From: Coniella vitis
Taxonomy: Eukaryota > Ascomycota > Sordariomycetes > Diaporthales > Schizoparmaceae
Direction of reading: 5' to 3'
DNA: 64,000 bases
Assembly: GCA_011317545.1 (NCBI GenBank)
Contig: WUJK01000007.1
Location: forward strand, 1,364,001 to 1,428,000
This document shows, piece by piece, positions 22,667 to 34,397 of this stretch (within the stretch, counting starts at the first letter, position 1; each line of letters begins with the position of its first letter). The position numbers were made by a program, and so were the translations under genes. Under the pieces are notes generated by a model. It was not told the DNA's origin and made no database searches. It saw nothing but the letters and a program-made list of their open reading frames with translations.

Positions 22667-23204
22667 TGTCAAGAACGGGGCCGCATTCTAGGACACAGGC
22701 TAGTGCCCAAACTTTGATGAAGAAACCCACTACAAAGAAGACGCACCCAAACTCCAAAAAAAGAAAGAAAAGGGCGGTCCCAAGAAAGCAATTCAATTGG
22801 TGGTTGTGTTGGTCGAATGTGGTGTACAAGCAACTGATGTTGCTCGGTGCTGCTTGACGCGTCTGGGCGATTAGGGCGCGTCGGTGTTATGTATACCTAG
22901 GTACATATCGCGGTTGCCCACTCCTAATCCGTTCGTTGTCAGGTTCCTGCACCTTCGCTGGGGTTGCTGATGTAAATAGTACATAGCATAGTACTTAGAC
23001 ATGGGATTTTTTGTGGCTGGTGCCACGCCATGGTCACTGTGGCGCAAGCTCAATGCTCATCCCAGCACAAATGACGTGTCAGCTCTACATAGTATTCTCA
23101 ACTTGCGACTCTCGACAACAATCTTGATACAACAGCTGTCAGCATTCAACACTCCAGCCACAACAGTGTCACGGCTCCAAAGGCTACATAGTAGCTTGGC
23201 AAAG
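22667..23204. promoter_or_regulatory. Bidirectional promoter region, DNA2 and the two-TM protein gene
   Basis: The start codons are 538 bases apart (334 if the upstream ATG at 23001 is used). The centre holds GTAC-rich motifs: TACCTAGGTAC near 22897 and AGTACATAGCATAGTACT near 22979. Such motifs recur in other spacers of this window. Confidence 0.45.
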
Positions 23205-24338
23205 ATGGGGTCCGGTTATTCGAGGGAAGAACGCCAGGCCGGCGTGCAAGCGTTCGAGACGCTCAACATCCCGTACAACCAACTGCCCCAGCCACCGTTC
23301 ATCGTCGGATGGAGCTCGAGCGAGCACGATGTACACAAGTTGCGCATATATGGAACGATTCAGGACTACGCAAGAACCTATGCGAAGGATTCGCCGCTTA
23401 CACAGACCGAAAAGGAAGCCGTAGCATACCATTTTGCCCGCGCGCGCGCAACAACCAGGTATTCGGGCCCCGCGGCGCTCATTCTTGCAGGAGCTTTCTA
23501 TCATCGGACTTATGCGTCATACGGCTTTCCTTTTTACACCCCCAAGAAGATCAATCCAGATCGATTTACCCAATTGGCCCGGGGTCGAACGGCGCAGAAA
23601 TGCTGGCATCTAGTACGCTTCATGGCGTGGTATGCGACAGCAAAGATTGCCTGTGTCTTAGTCATCGGCTCTTACTGCACCTCCATATACACAGCCAACA
23701 TTTTTACGGATCCTCGACTCACGAAACGCCAAAAGGCAGTCAGAGACGAGAGACTACGTAGAGTACAAACCGGACGCGTCCAGCAACAGTTCACGCCCGA
23801 GCAGCAAGACTTCATCCGAGAAAGGTGGGACGCATCAGAGCAGCAGACCGAGAATGTAAAGACTACCCCGGAGCAGTTACCGCAAGCGTCCACCAACCCT
23901 GTTAATTATAACCCGTGGCCGAGCAAGCAGCCTGTGCAGCCTGTTCAGCCAACAGCCACTTCTCATTCGAGCTTTGACGCCGACACGGAGGACCTTTTCG
24001 ACGATGCTTCCCCCGTCGCTGCATCAGAGCAAGTCAAAGACAGAATGGCGAGTACAGCGGCGCCGCGGCAGCCGCCGCAGACTGGGTCGTGGGAACGGCT
24101 TAGAGCACAGGCGCGGGATGCGACGCCAGCTACGACTCAAGTCAAGCCTAGTGCATGGGGTGAACGGCTTCAAGAGGAAATGAGTGCCCAGGCCTCTCGC
24201 GATGGTAAGACATACACGTACACATCTGCAGAAGAAGAAAAGTCGTATGCAAAGGACCGGGCCCAGTTGGAGTTTGATGAAATGCTGGAGCGGGAGCGAA
24301 ATGAAGCCTTTCAGGAGGGTCGGTCACGCCGCTCCTAA
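23205..24338 (+). CDS. Fungal two-transmembrane protein of unknown function
   Basis: Single-exon gene of about 377 aa if translation starts at 23205. I know similar fungal proteins only as hypothetical. The N-terminus MGSGYS fits an N-myristoylation pattern. Two likely membrane segments follow: SGPAALILAGAFYH (about 87-100) and a longer one around KIACVLVIGSYCTSIY (about 143-165). The remainder is hydrophilic: a basic stretch (RLTKRQKAVRDERLRR), then a long disordered Gln/Pro/Thr-rich region with QPVQPVQP, ending in a charged helix (KDRAQLEFDEMLERER). An in-frame ATG at 23001 would add 68 residues rich in Ser, Thr, Arg and Leu that resemble a mitochondrial presequence, so the start and location are uncertain. 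Divergent neighbour of DNA2. Confidence 0.75.
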   Translation: MGSGYSREERQAGVQAFETLNIPYNQLPQPPFIVGWSSSEHDVHKLRIYGTIQDYARTYAKDSPLTQTEKEAVAYHFARARATTRYSGPAALILAGAFYHRTYASYGFPFYTPKKINPDRFTQLARGRTAQKCWHLVRFMAWYATAKIACVLVIGSYCTSIYTANIFTDPRLTKRQKAVRDERLRRVQTGRVQQQFTPEQQDFIRERWDASEQQTENVKTTPEQLPQASTNPVNYNPWPSKQPVQPVQPTATSHSSFDADTEDLFDDASPVAASEQVKDRMASTAAPRQPPQTGSWERLRAQARDATPATTQVKPSAWGERLQEEMSAQASRDGKTYTYTSAEEEKSYAKDRAQLEFDEMLERERNEAFQEGRSRRS

Positions 24339-24664
24339 TCTCTACATGTAGTAGCTATTTGGATGATTCGGTCTCTTCGTCGAGGTTTCATTCGATTCAA
24401 TGAGGAAGAACATCGGAGTGATGGTCATACGGCGGTGGTAGTGGCGATTATGAAGCTCCCTAGGTAGTGTTACCCCTTGCTAATATGTACTACAATTGTA
24501 AATACAATCGTCATCGCATTGTATCATCCAGCATGACGAGGATAACTCCAAAATGGTATGCCAGTCTATTACGCTCTGCAAATACTTCCTGGCTGTGGAG
24601 CTTCCACATACATCTCCCAGCCTGAACGGCAACACTCTAGGCTTGCGTAGAACGCACGGTAGGT
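24339..24664. other. Convergent 3' spacer
   Basis: About 330 bases between the stop of the two-TM protein gene and the stop of the giant helicase gene. No coding feature is seen; it should hold both 3' UTRs. Confidence 0.5.
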
Positions 24665-27600
24665 TCATAGCCGCGCAGCGATCTGCGCATCCGACATGAA
24701 ATGCGAGCCTCCAGCGCACCGATAGCCGCCACTGCTCTGCCTTATCCATGCAAAGCCAACCGGACAGGCCCCCAAGGCCACCAATTTTGCGCGGATTTCA
24801 GCCTCCTTCTTCCGCCGAGCTTCTTCCTCGAGTAGCCTCTTTACAATCTTCTGCCGGTCTTCCTCCCGCGCATCTTTCTGTGCCTTGAGCAATTGTTGGT
24901 ATTCCTCTTCACGTTTCTGCTCTGCTATTTTGTCCCTTTGCAGCTGCTCCCAGATGGCATCACTGACCCCCGCGTCTCGAATACCATCTCGAGAAGGTGA
25001 TGGTTTAGGCGCGGCAATATCCTGCCAGTCGTCATCCACGGCGTCCTCTTCGGCAGCCGGGCTTGGCTGTAGGTCTTGGATTTTGCCAGGGGTTGAGATT
25101 GCGGGGTTGGCTCCCGGATGAGAAGGAGGGACTTGTGTCGGCAGGTCCGCAATCTCTGTTCTCGATAGCCCGAATGGCAGACTGATATTCGTACTCCGAT
25201 GGAGCCGATCCTGAAGCATGTGTGAGAGCTCCTCCGTCACAATCTGCAGCCCGACAGTCAAAAGCCCCTTCTGAAGGCCTTCCCTGTCTTTGAGCGTCTT
25301 TCGGAATATGGTTTTGGCGACCTCTTTGACGTCTCGTGCGCTAGCCCAGTTCTCCACGTGCGACAGTCTTGCAAAGAGCTCTGTCACAATTGTACGTGAG
25401 GTAGCATTTGGGCTGGCAATGGCAGAAATGTCGAGTTCTTTACCTTTGCTCCTTACCTCAGCCTGCCTTGCTTTCAGTTCCTGAACCAATAAGCTAACAC
25501 ACTCGTCGGGCGTCAGACTGCGAAAGTTGATGACCTCGGAAAATCGAGAAGTCAAGCCTGCATTCGCCATCATGAGCCGATTGATGTCTTTTTCGTAGCC
25601 CGCAAGGATGATTATAAGCTTTTTGGCGTACTTCTCCTTCGTGACCGCGTCCACTAGCTCATCCATGGCTTCTTTCGCAAAATGACCCTCGGCCAGCCGG
25701 TAAGCTTCGTCTATAAACAGAACTTTGCCTAGAGCCTTGTCAAGCTGAGCCTGGACCTTGGGTCCAGTCTGACCGACATATTGACCAATTAGGTCTGTAG
25801 CGGAGCATTCAATGACTTCCGCAGTACCCAGAAAGCCCAAGTCGTAAACTATGGTAGCAATGTCGTTAGCTTCAAGTGCAAACATTCCGATTCATATGGG
25901 CAGGCTGAGTGGAATGATTTAGATGGAACACGCTTAATACGCAAGATGCACAACGAGCCCAGCATTATCCGTAATGATCAACGGGCCAAACTTCAGTGGT
26001 TGGCCTGACATCCATGCCAGACCATGGACAAGATGAGCATGATGAGGAGATGACATGTTGACTTACAAACTTTACCCATCTTCTTCGCTGTCGATGTTTT
26101 GCCCGTTCCAGGTGGTCCCGTGAACAGGAAGTTGAAAGGGGTGTTCTCTTTCGGGTCGATACCCAATGCTTTCATGGCTTTGACATTTTCTTGGTACTCC
26201 CGCAACAAGGAAATGACTTCTTCATTTCCGACTGTGCCTTGGAATAGTTTAGCCACGTCGGTATCACCGCGCTCCAGACGGTCAAAGTCCTCATCGAAAT
26301 CTCGAGGACCAAGGATTGCCGCAGACTTTGTCTGGCCTTTTGAGAACCTGGACTGGTGCTTGAGTTTTGCCGCATCGAGTAGGATATCAATCTCGCCAGC
26401 ATTGCCAAAGTTGGGACGATTGCGAGCTCGGTCCAACATGTCCATGGCCACATTTATGGCCTGGGCTGTGGCGCCAAAGCCAGCGCGCTTCAACTTGTAC
26501 TGCAGTATTTCCTTAAGCTCGTCCTGAGAAAAGTCTTCGAACTCAAAAGCAGATGACATGGGAAACCTTCGACTGAGCCCAGAATTGACATTGTGAAACA
26601 TATCGGACATCTGATCCTTGTAGCCGAGCAAAAGAACGCAGCGGTCGTCTCCGGGAACACTCTGCACTTCTGCTACGATGGTGTCAATGACGGCAGTCTT
26701 GTATATGTCTGCATTGGAGTTGCCGCCGTAGAGACCGTATGCCTCATCAATCACGAGGACTTTACCCAAAGTTGAGGCGAGTATGCCTTTGGTCAGTTTC
26801 TCAGATTCGCCGAGGACTGCGCCCACAAAATCTGAGGGGTTTTTGACAATGACTAAGAATGTCGAAATCAGTAAGCATACTATGAATAAATCAATTCGAG
26901 GTTATCGCGCCGCAGAGAATTGGCTAGCGAGTTTGTGCTTACCTTCACCGTTGGACAACATCCCAAGGTCCACGAGAATTTTGCCATATAGCTTGGCAAC
27001 CGATGTCTTTCCAGTGCCAGGATTGCCAACAAAGACCTTGTTGAGGCTGTATTCAAGTATTGGTTGCTCTTCGAGTTCCCTCTGGTAGTTGTGCGAAATC
27101 GTCTCGACGAGGGACTTGACGGCTTCTTTAACTGTCTTGAGCCCACTGAGGCCTTGCAAGTCAGTCCACGCCTTACTTTTTGCCAGAGCTCCAGTGGGCT
27201 CTGGGCCAATCAGATCCTCTTTGGTGTAGAGGAAGTCGTCGGGTTGCTTGTCCGGATGAGCACGACGCTGTCTGGAAAGCCTTGCTGCTTGACGGTCCGC
27301 AATCGCCTTCATGGCATTCTCAACCGTCCTTGCATTTCCGAAGCCCTCCTTGCCCCGGCCTTTGCCCAACCTTCTGGTGGCTATGCGACAATACAGGCCT
27401 CGTGGTCCATCCTCACACCTCATGCGGCCGCTGTATTTGTTCCAAATGTTGAGCTCGAGAATCCTCAGAAGCTCCTCATCCGTATAGTCCTCGAATTTCA
27501 TCTCGATCGGAAATCGTGATTTAAGACCGGGGTTATGGGCAAAGAACGACTCCATCTGCTTCTGATACCCGGCCAAAACAAACACAATCTTGCCAGTGAG

Positions 27601-30600
27601 ATTCTCGACCTCCGGCAACAGGTAGTCTAGCACAGCACTCCCGCCTTGACTGTTCCCTGATGTGAGCTGGTAGGATTCATCGATGAAGAGTACACCCCCT
27701 CCGTCGTCCAGCATCTTTTCGACGATCTTTTTGCAGCCTGCAACACCGGCATTGGCCAGACTGGCGCCTGTCTCCTCGACAAAGCAAGCACCAGGTATGA
27801 TGGCAAGTGAAGCCATGAATTTCGCGTAGAGGCGAGCAATCGTCGTTTTGCCTGTTCCAGGGTTGCCAAGAAGAGCACACCCAAAGCGCTCTTTTTGTAG
27901 CGAGATGCCCTGTCGGAGTGAGGTTTCGGCCTTGTCTTTGGTTCTCAGGAACATTTGCTTGACCTCTTCCAAGCCAATCATCGCCATAAGTTTGTCGAGT
28001 ACTTGGTTGTTGGCTCCTTCAAATTGCTTCATTTGCTCCCATTCTTGTTTTGCACCACTAAAGAAGACGTCCTTGTCTGTTGAGCTAGGAGCGCCGGATT
28101 CGTTGGCTGGCGGGTGACTAGTGGCTGGAGGTGTTTGTGATTTTGGCTTTTTGAGAAATCTTGCAGCTGTTTCCTTCAAGGCAGCAAGTTCAGCTTGTTG
28201 TTGCTCAAGAGTCTTCCTTTGCTCCTCTTCATCGTTGCGGTCTTTGATGATCCGTCGTTCATGGTCAATCTGATCCTGAATCTTTTCCAGTTCCCTTTTG
28301 TATGCTTGCTGCTGCGCAGCGCGTTCCGCCTCGAGCTTCAGGTCTCTCTTGACCCGTCTCTCAGTCTCCGCGTCTTCTTGCCTGCACTTTCGACACAGGG
28401 AGCCCCGTTCGTGGCAGGGGACCTTCGATTTGTGACCCCGACGGCAAGTGTAATCAAGTAATTGATTGCAATCCTTCTTCGAATGGTCTTCGACTCTATG
28501 GCAGCGCATGCCGCATTTGTGTAGACCACAGGACAGTAAAGAGTCGCTTTGAATTTCGTTAGTCGTGAGAACTGAGGTGTAGAATAATACAAGGCCGGTC
28601 AATACTAAAAAGAGAAATGAAGAAATCTCTTACCAAGTATCGGCACATCCGCCATCCGGACAAAACGTCTCAAAATCAAGTGGCGTCTTGAGCAAGAATT
28701 TCCTCTCTGTATGTCTCTCGCAATGAACCGGAAGCCCGTCATACAAGTTGCCTTTCGCTTTCATCGCCTGAAAGACTGTCGACCATGTCTTGTTCCCTTT
28801 TTTGCTGCTTGTGTAAGTCTCCATATTGCCATAAATGATGAGACAGTCTCGAGCCCGGGAGAGCAACACATTGACGCGTTCTTGAGCAGCAAGAAAACCA
28901 ATGTCGCCATTGCTGTTGCTCCGTGTCAATGACACTATGACGATTCTTGCTTCCTCTCCCTGATAGTTGTCTGTGGAAAGGGATTAGCACATGTCCAACA
29001 TGCTCTTTCATATCCGACTTCGCCGACTTTGAATGTGCGTTAAATCCACTCACCAACTGTTGAGAGCCGCAGCGGCGACTTATCCACCTTGGCAGCAGCG
29101 TGCGTCAATAGACCAGCTTGGAGGAGCTCATATGAATCAAGGTCACTGAGCCAGGGATCAATATCACTCCCAAGCATGTCCTTGATGAGCCGCAGCTGGC
29201 CCAGATATGGTGTTAGTACGACCATGTCTTTTGTCTTATAACCTTGCTGAGCAAGATATCGCACGGTCTTGACAACCATCTGAGCCTCAAACTTGTTCTC
29301 CTTGCTGGACTTTGTCCCAGGATCGCGTCTGTCTGTAATCCTATCGTTCTGCGTCTCTGGGCTCGTATGATTGACAAAGACGACCCGTTCGTCCAGTCCA
29401 CGAATCGAAGGTCGACATTTTGTATTTTGTCCATCTTCAAGCTCCGGATACGACAGTTCTCGAACGAGCCGCGAAATGTCCGGATGCATTCGGTGTTGCT
29501 TTTGCAACGTCGTGTAAGCATGCCCATGCAGGATGAGCCTTTCAAACATTGACCGATTGAGGTCATAGCCACTGCCCTTCTCCACACTCAAGTCGTAGTT
29601 GTTGATTTTCGGTCGTAGCTGTTTGTGATCACCAATCAATATGAGCTGTTTGACCGAGGGCGTCAGAGCCGCAAGCACATGAGGCTCTTGGATCTCACCA
29701 GCCTCTTCAACCAACACGACTTCTGCTCGTGCAGAAGCAATAAGTCCGGTGAACTTGGCTGCGCCAGTCGTGGTACAAGCAATGATGCGTTTGGTCTGCA
29801 AGAGCTGTTGTTTGCCTTCGCTAAAGCAGACATCCAGTTGATCCTGTACGAGGTCGAATTGCCTAGTCAGAGACTGAACCTGCTCCACTTTCTCCTGGAG
29901 AATGGCCGTAAACCACTTCTTGAGCAATGCCTGACGCTCAGTTGGGCTCAGTTGCCAGACATCTTTATGGAAGTTCAGTGCGTGTTGCTCAAATGGTTGG
30001 GGGCCACGACCAGCCTTCCATTGGTTGAAGAGGTAGTCGGCTTTAATTCCTTTGTTGCGCTTCGCAACCTTCTGGAATCCGTCACCTTCAACCGGAACTT
30101 GGAATGCCTCAAAATACTGTGCATCATGTTCCGAAAATTCGAGATAACTCTGAAGTCCGTCAAAGGAGGGCCAGGACTGCTTGAAATCCGTGAACCGTTC
30201 TTGAAGTTCTCGACCACATTCCCTCGCTTCTTCCTCCAGTTTGCGGATGATTTGCCAGCTTTCTCGTGATCTTCTGTATTGGTAAGATTGTTTCGAGATC
30301 AGTAGAGAAGAAGTGCGGTCTGTGGATTTCGAACCTAACCGAACAATATCGGACTCGGAAACCCCAAGGTCTATCAAGTCCTCTACGAATTGATCCACGG
30401 CGTGGTTGGTGTATGTCATCACCAAGATTCTGGCTTTGGTGTTTTTGAGGATCTGGAGAACCGCCAGGGCGCCGATGAATGATTTTCCAGTCCCTGGCGG
30501 CCCCACAGTCACCGAAACCGTAGATTCCAGGATGTTCTCCAGTGATGTCCGCTGCGAAGGATCCAACACAACCTGTTTCACATCAGGCGTTGTCTCTGCG

Positions 30601-31979
30601 GTGGTATCCGCTGGTTGGAAGCACATCGGAACATCTTGAAATTGAAAAGAGTGTGGAGCGGGAGCCGAGCTCCTGGTGGTATTCGCCGGGTCTAGAAGCC
30701 ATTCTTCCAGAGGAATGTCGCTGATATTCTTGATTTGTCGCAGGATTGGCTCGTATGCAAACACAGGAGTGTCGACCAGGGTGAACCTGACATCACTCAA
30801 TGTCTTCAGGGCAACCAACGCCCTCTTCAGAGCCATGTCGTCCGTGAAACGTAGAGTGAGGATTGGCGGAGTCTCTAGCAGACGGTCTGCATCCCGGTCA
30901 ACGAAGGCAAATCCGTAAATGTCACGTCCTTGGTACAATGCGCCGAATGCCTGGTGACGCAGGTAGCCTTTGTTTTCGTCTAGCCACTTCTTGCGTTGTT
31001 GTCGCGGAAGGCTTGTTAGTCGTTCCAAACCAGCCTCACATGTCAGGGACAAACACACTTTCTTGCGCCAGTCGTCTCTACCCAGGTCTAACGCCACCGG
31101 ACACAGCCTACGAAGTGTCAGTGCGAGGCGTTTTCCTCTCTGCCGATTGTCAGTAGCGCTCTGCCAGTCGTTGCGCAGCTCTCCAAGGAGATCTTCACGC
31201 AGGAGGCGAAACATGTTGTCCAAGTGCACAGCCGGTCGTTGTGTCATGTCCATATCAGACACCTCTTTAGCCTTGCGAAAGAAGGGTCTTTCAGTGCACA
31301 AGAACTCGTCTGTTGTAGGATATATGGCGATCTGACGGTAATCTGCGAAGTCATTGTCGTGCCTGCCTCCTGGAGCGTATTCGTCACCCGTTTGATCGCA
31401 AGCATTTCCGTGCAGTTGGAGCATGTGCTGAACTTTGTAACAAAGGCGTCGTGTCTCCGGGCATGGCGTGTCCAGAAGCTTGGCATTCTGCACAACCCCG
31501 TCAATATCCCCGAGAACATCGATGTCGGTAGGTGTAGGAAGAGACAAGACTTCATGACACAGCCATAGCACCGCTCGGAGATCTTGCTCAACCAACAAGC
31601 CAGCCCTTGCCAGTTTGATCAAGGCATTCCACAGCAGAGGCGGCTTGACAATGATGCTGAGGGCCGATTGAAGAATTTGGCCATTGGCGCGGAGCTTAAG
31701 GTCATCATTTTCTAGATAGCGGATGAAGTGAAGCGTGTGCGACTTGATGAAGGCAAGATCAACGTTTGCTCTGACTGCAAGGCTCAAAGCTTGGACCCCA
31801 TGTTTGCTGGCGAGAATGCCTTCAACACACGAACCCGGCATAGGCTGTGCACGAGCGGCCTCCAAGAACAGCTGGGCATCTTTGGCAGATTGAATCAGGC
31901 GTTTTCCAGTCAGTATCTGGTGGAAGAACGAATTCAGACGACTGGATCGGCCAGAGCTATCTTGGGCGGACATGGACAT
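24665..31979 (-). CDS. ZNFX1-like SF1 helicase fused to an NFX1-type zinc region and three CbbX-type AAA+ domains
   Basis: Five exons (31979-29054, 28970-28634, 28546-26943, 26852-26067, 25848-24665) give about 2278 aa; every junction keeps frame and restores family motifs. Residues about 480-1075 are a UPF1-like helicase: GPPGTGKS (about 490), EEAGEIQE (about 753), GDHKQLRP, QHRMHP, and NYQGEEARIV across the first junction, then NVLLSRAR. A Cys/His segment follows (about 1088-1140: CGLHKCGMRC, CRRGHKSKVPC, CRKC), as in NFX1-type fingers, then a charged coiled coil. Three CbbX/SpoVK-type AAA+ modules carry Walker A at about 1314, 1593 and 1868 and Walker B as FIDESY, VIDEAY and FIDEAY. The C-terminus is a Lys/Glu-rich helix plus CPVGFAWI and YRCAGGSH. 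The helicase is related to human ZNFX1, fission yeast Hrr1 and Neurospora SAD-3, which act in RNA silencing; the function of this fusion is not known to me. Intron 4 is 218 nt. A second ATG at 31973 is equally possible as start. Confidence 0.85.
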
Positions 31980-32798
31980 GACTTGGTAGTGTTTGCAGGA
32001 CGTAGGCTGTACTGGCAAGTGCAGGCGAAGAAATCCGTAATGGTAAGGTAAGAAGGGTTTGTGTGAAGCAGTGCTGCCATATGCTGAAAAGAGACGAAAA
32101 GGTTCTTGAGGCGAGCGTATGTGATATGAAGGCTTATGGTGAAGTGAAACTGGTCGAGTCCCCTCGATATCCCTTTTGATGCTGGAATTTGTAACGCGGA
32201 GGCCTAGGCAACGTAATGGTCACCGAACTGACATGCAGGAAAGGCAGCATTGGCCATGACTGTTACCTGTAGCAAAGTCAAAGAGGGCGCCAACAACGGT
32301 GTAGCAAAAGTAGAAAATCAATAGAGTCCAACCGTTTCCAACAAAGCCTCAGCACAGCCAAACACTCAAGCTGTATTGTGGCTACTCTGGGTAGGCCTCA
32401 TACAGCAACAGTGTTATGATTGGCCCGGTTGAGGGCTGCAGTCCAGGCCTCCCGCAGGACTTGACACAGCCCCCTCTTTTTGTTCGATTCAGACAGCACG
32501 AAGAAGAAGGTCAATGCATAATGACAACTGCGTTCATATCAAAAGAAAATGCAACTTGTGCCAACACAGAGCTGCAGCCAAGGCAAGGCAGAATGTTTGT
32601 TCCAAGTGCAAACACTCCGAGACAAAATGCGCCGTGCCACTGTTCGCCTATAAAACGGCCCTCATCAGAAGAGGTCCAAGGCGTACATGCTATACCAAGG
32701 CACTTGTCTTGTTCATGGGTCCTTGAGTTTCATTTTAGGAACTATTTGTTGTGGCAAAATCGCTCAGAAGCCAAAGTGTTCTCAGCAGATTTGACAGT
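31980..32798. promoter_or_regulatory. Bidirectional promoter region, giant helicase and DXO-like genes
   Basis: The two start codons are about 820 bases apart in divergent orientation. No separate gene is recognised inside. A TTTTAG acceptor-like site at 32733-32738 leaves room for an upstream exon of the right-hand gene. Confidence 0.4.
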
Positions 32799-34397
32799 AT
32801 GTTGTCATCCAAAAGCACACACAGTGCTCACCCCAGCCGCGGAGGATGGCGTGGACACAGCAGAGGAGGCTATTACCATAGAGGCAACAGATCAAGTTTG
32901 GCCAGAGGTCATGTTCCCAGCAAAGTGTCTACCCCTAGCCCGGAACCGCCGTTAGGCCCGCTGCTATCTTGCCTTGACCGGTTTGATTTCGACGAGGAGG
33001 CAATGGCCTACAGGTCGGAGGCCATCATCACAGATTGTCGGCCTGTTGCGTCCTACAACTGGCTTGATGAACCGGAAGCCACCATCGCCATTCCAGGTAA
33101 GTTTTCTGACGGCTTATCCGTCACCCAAGTTCGGGCTCCATGTTGACAGAGTGCAGGAAAACCCCCGCGATGGACACCTCCGGCACAGGCTCGTAAGCTT
33201 AAATCCGATAGCGACGAATATTTCCGCGATCGAAATGCAGCGAACTTTCCCAGACACCCTATGGAGCCTGCTGTCGTCGCAGCTCTGGCCATGGACGCAG
33301 CCATTGCACCAAGCATCGATCTTTTCGCTTGCAGTAGTACAATCGGCAATCTCTTACGCTTCGTCAGAGGAGCAGACAAGGATTTTCGTATTCTTGTCGA
33401 GAGTGTTGGGAACACTGTCTTCTTAACTCGGCGGGAGAACAGTCCCCGCGAACTCATCCCGGATGTCAAAGGATACGGCCACACCTTCCCCGAGGCCTAC
33501 ACTTCGTGGGATGCCGAAGTCAAAGGGTCCACCTCGCATCAGCGCGTGCTCTCTTACCGGTTTGGGGGGCTGAGATGCCTTGTGAGGTTTGAAGCGGACG
33601 GGTATATTGCCAACAAGGAACATGAAGATGTTCACGGCTCAACCAGCGCTGCAGGTGCCAGTGGTATGGTTGATGAGCTGACGACCGCGCTGAGTGGCAA
33701 TCGTGTGACTTCCGTCGCTTCCACATCGAGCAACAACCAAGTGCACGTTATCCGAGCGGGCCATATCGTAGAGCAGGAGAGCATGTTCGAGCTCAAGACA
33801 CGTTCTGTCAATCGGAAGCAGGGGGAGAACGTCGAGGACACTTTAGGAGAGCAGCTACCGAGGCTTTGGGTTTCGCAACTCGCCAAGTTCATCCTGGCTT
33901 ACCATACCTATGGAGTATTCAAGGCAGAAGACACGACAATCAGAGACGTGAAAGAAGAGGTGAGTGCCTGGGAAAAGGACCACGTCAATGACCTTTCGCG
34001 GCTGGCAGCTTTGCTGCACAGGATCATGGCCCTTGTCAGGGTCAGAGCCGACTGCAAATTGGAACTTCGTCGTCATGCAGCAGGGACTCTAGAGGTCCGC
34101 GAACAGATGACGGATGTGGACAGTGCACTCTCTGAACGCGTTCAGGTCCTGTGGCTGAATGATGAAGATGAGGACGATGTGCAGTCCGTCTGCTGTGGTA
34201 CAAAGGCCGATGACCGTGTAAAACTTTCTGAAAAGCTGTCGGACGATGACGGATCTGGGCTAGAGTTTGGCTCGGCTGGGGATGATGATGAATCGGAGTT
34301 GGACTTGGAATCAAGCTGGGACTTTGATGGGCCTGAACCTGACTATACAGCGTGTTCGGCAGACGACTGTGGCTATTGCGGTCGATGCACGTACTGA
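32799..34397 (+). CDS. DXO/Rai1-like (PD-(D/E)XK) family protein, often labelled geranylgeranyl pyrophosphate synthetase
   Basis: Two exons (32799-33096 and 33157-34397, intron 60 nt) give about 512 aa. I recognise a fungal family that carries the label geranylgeranyl pyrophosphate synthetase, but no Asp-rich prenyltransferase motif in a helical context is present. Visible motifs are YNWLDEPE before the intron, PPRWTPP after it, then FRILVESVGNTVFL, GYGHTFPEAY, CLVRFEADGY (E245, D247) and MFELKTRS (E311, K313). The order of a strand-rich segment, GY-x-F-E, an acidic pair and E-L-K-T followed by a K/W helix resembles DXO/Rai1 decapping exonucleases and the PD-(D/E)XK fold; this is inference. 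About 60 residues, Ser/Gly-rich, separate D247 from E311. The N-terminus is RGG-like (RGGWRGHSRGG) and the C-terminus ends in paired cysteines (CGYCGRC). An additional upstream exon is possible. Confidence 0.7.

Noticed and set aside
32799..34397. Terpenoid gene cluster suggested by the geranylgeranyl pyrophosphate synthetase label of this family
   Set aside because: The protein lacks prenyltransferase Asp-rich motifs, and no terpene cyclase, P450 or transporter gene is nearby.
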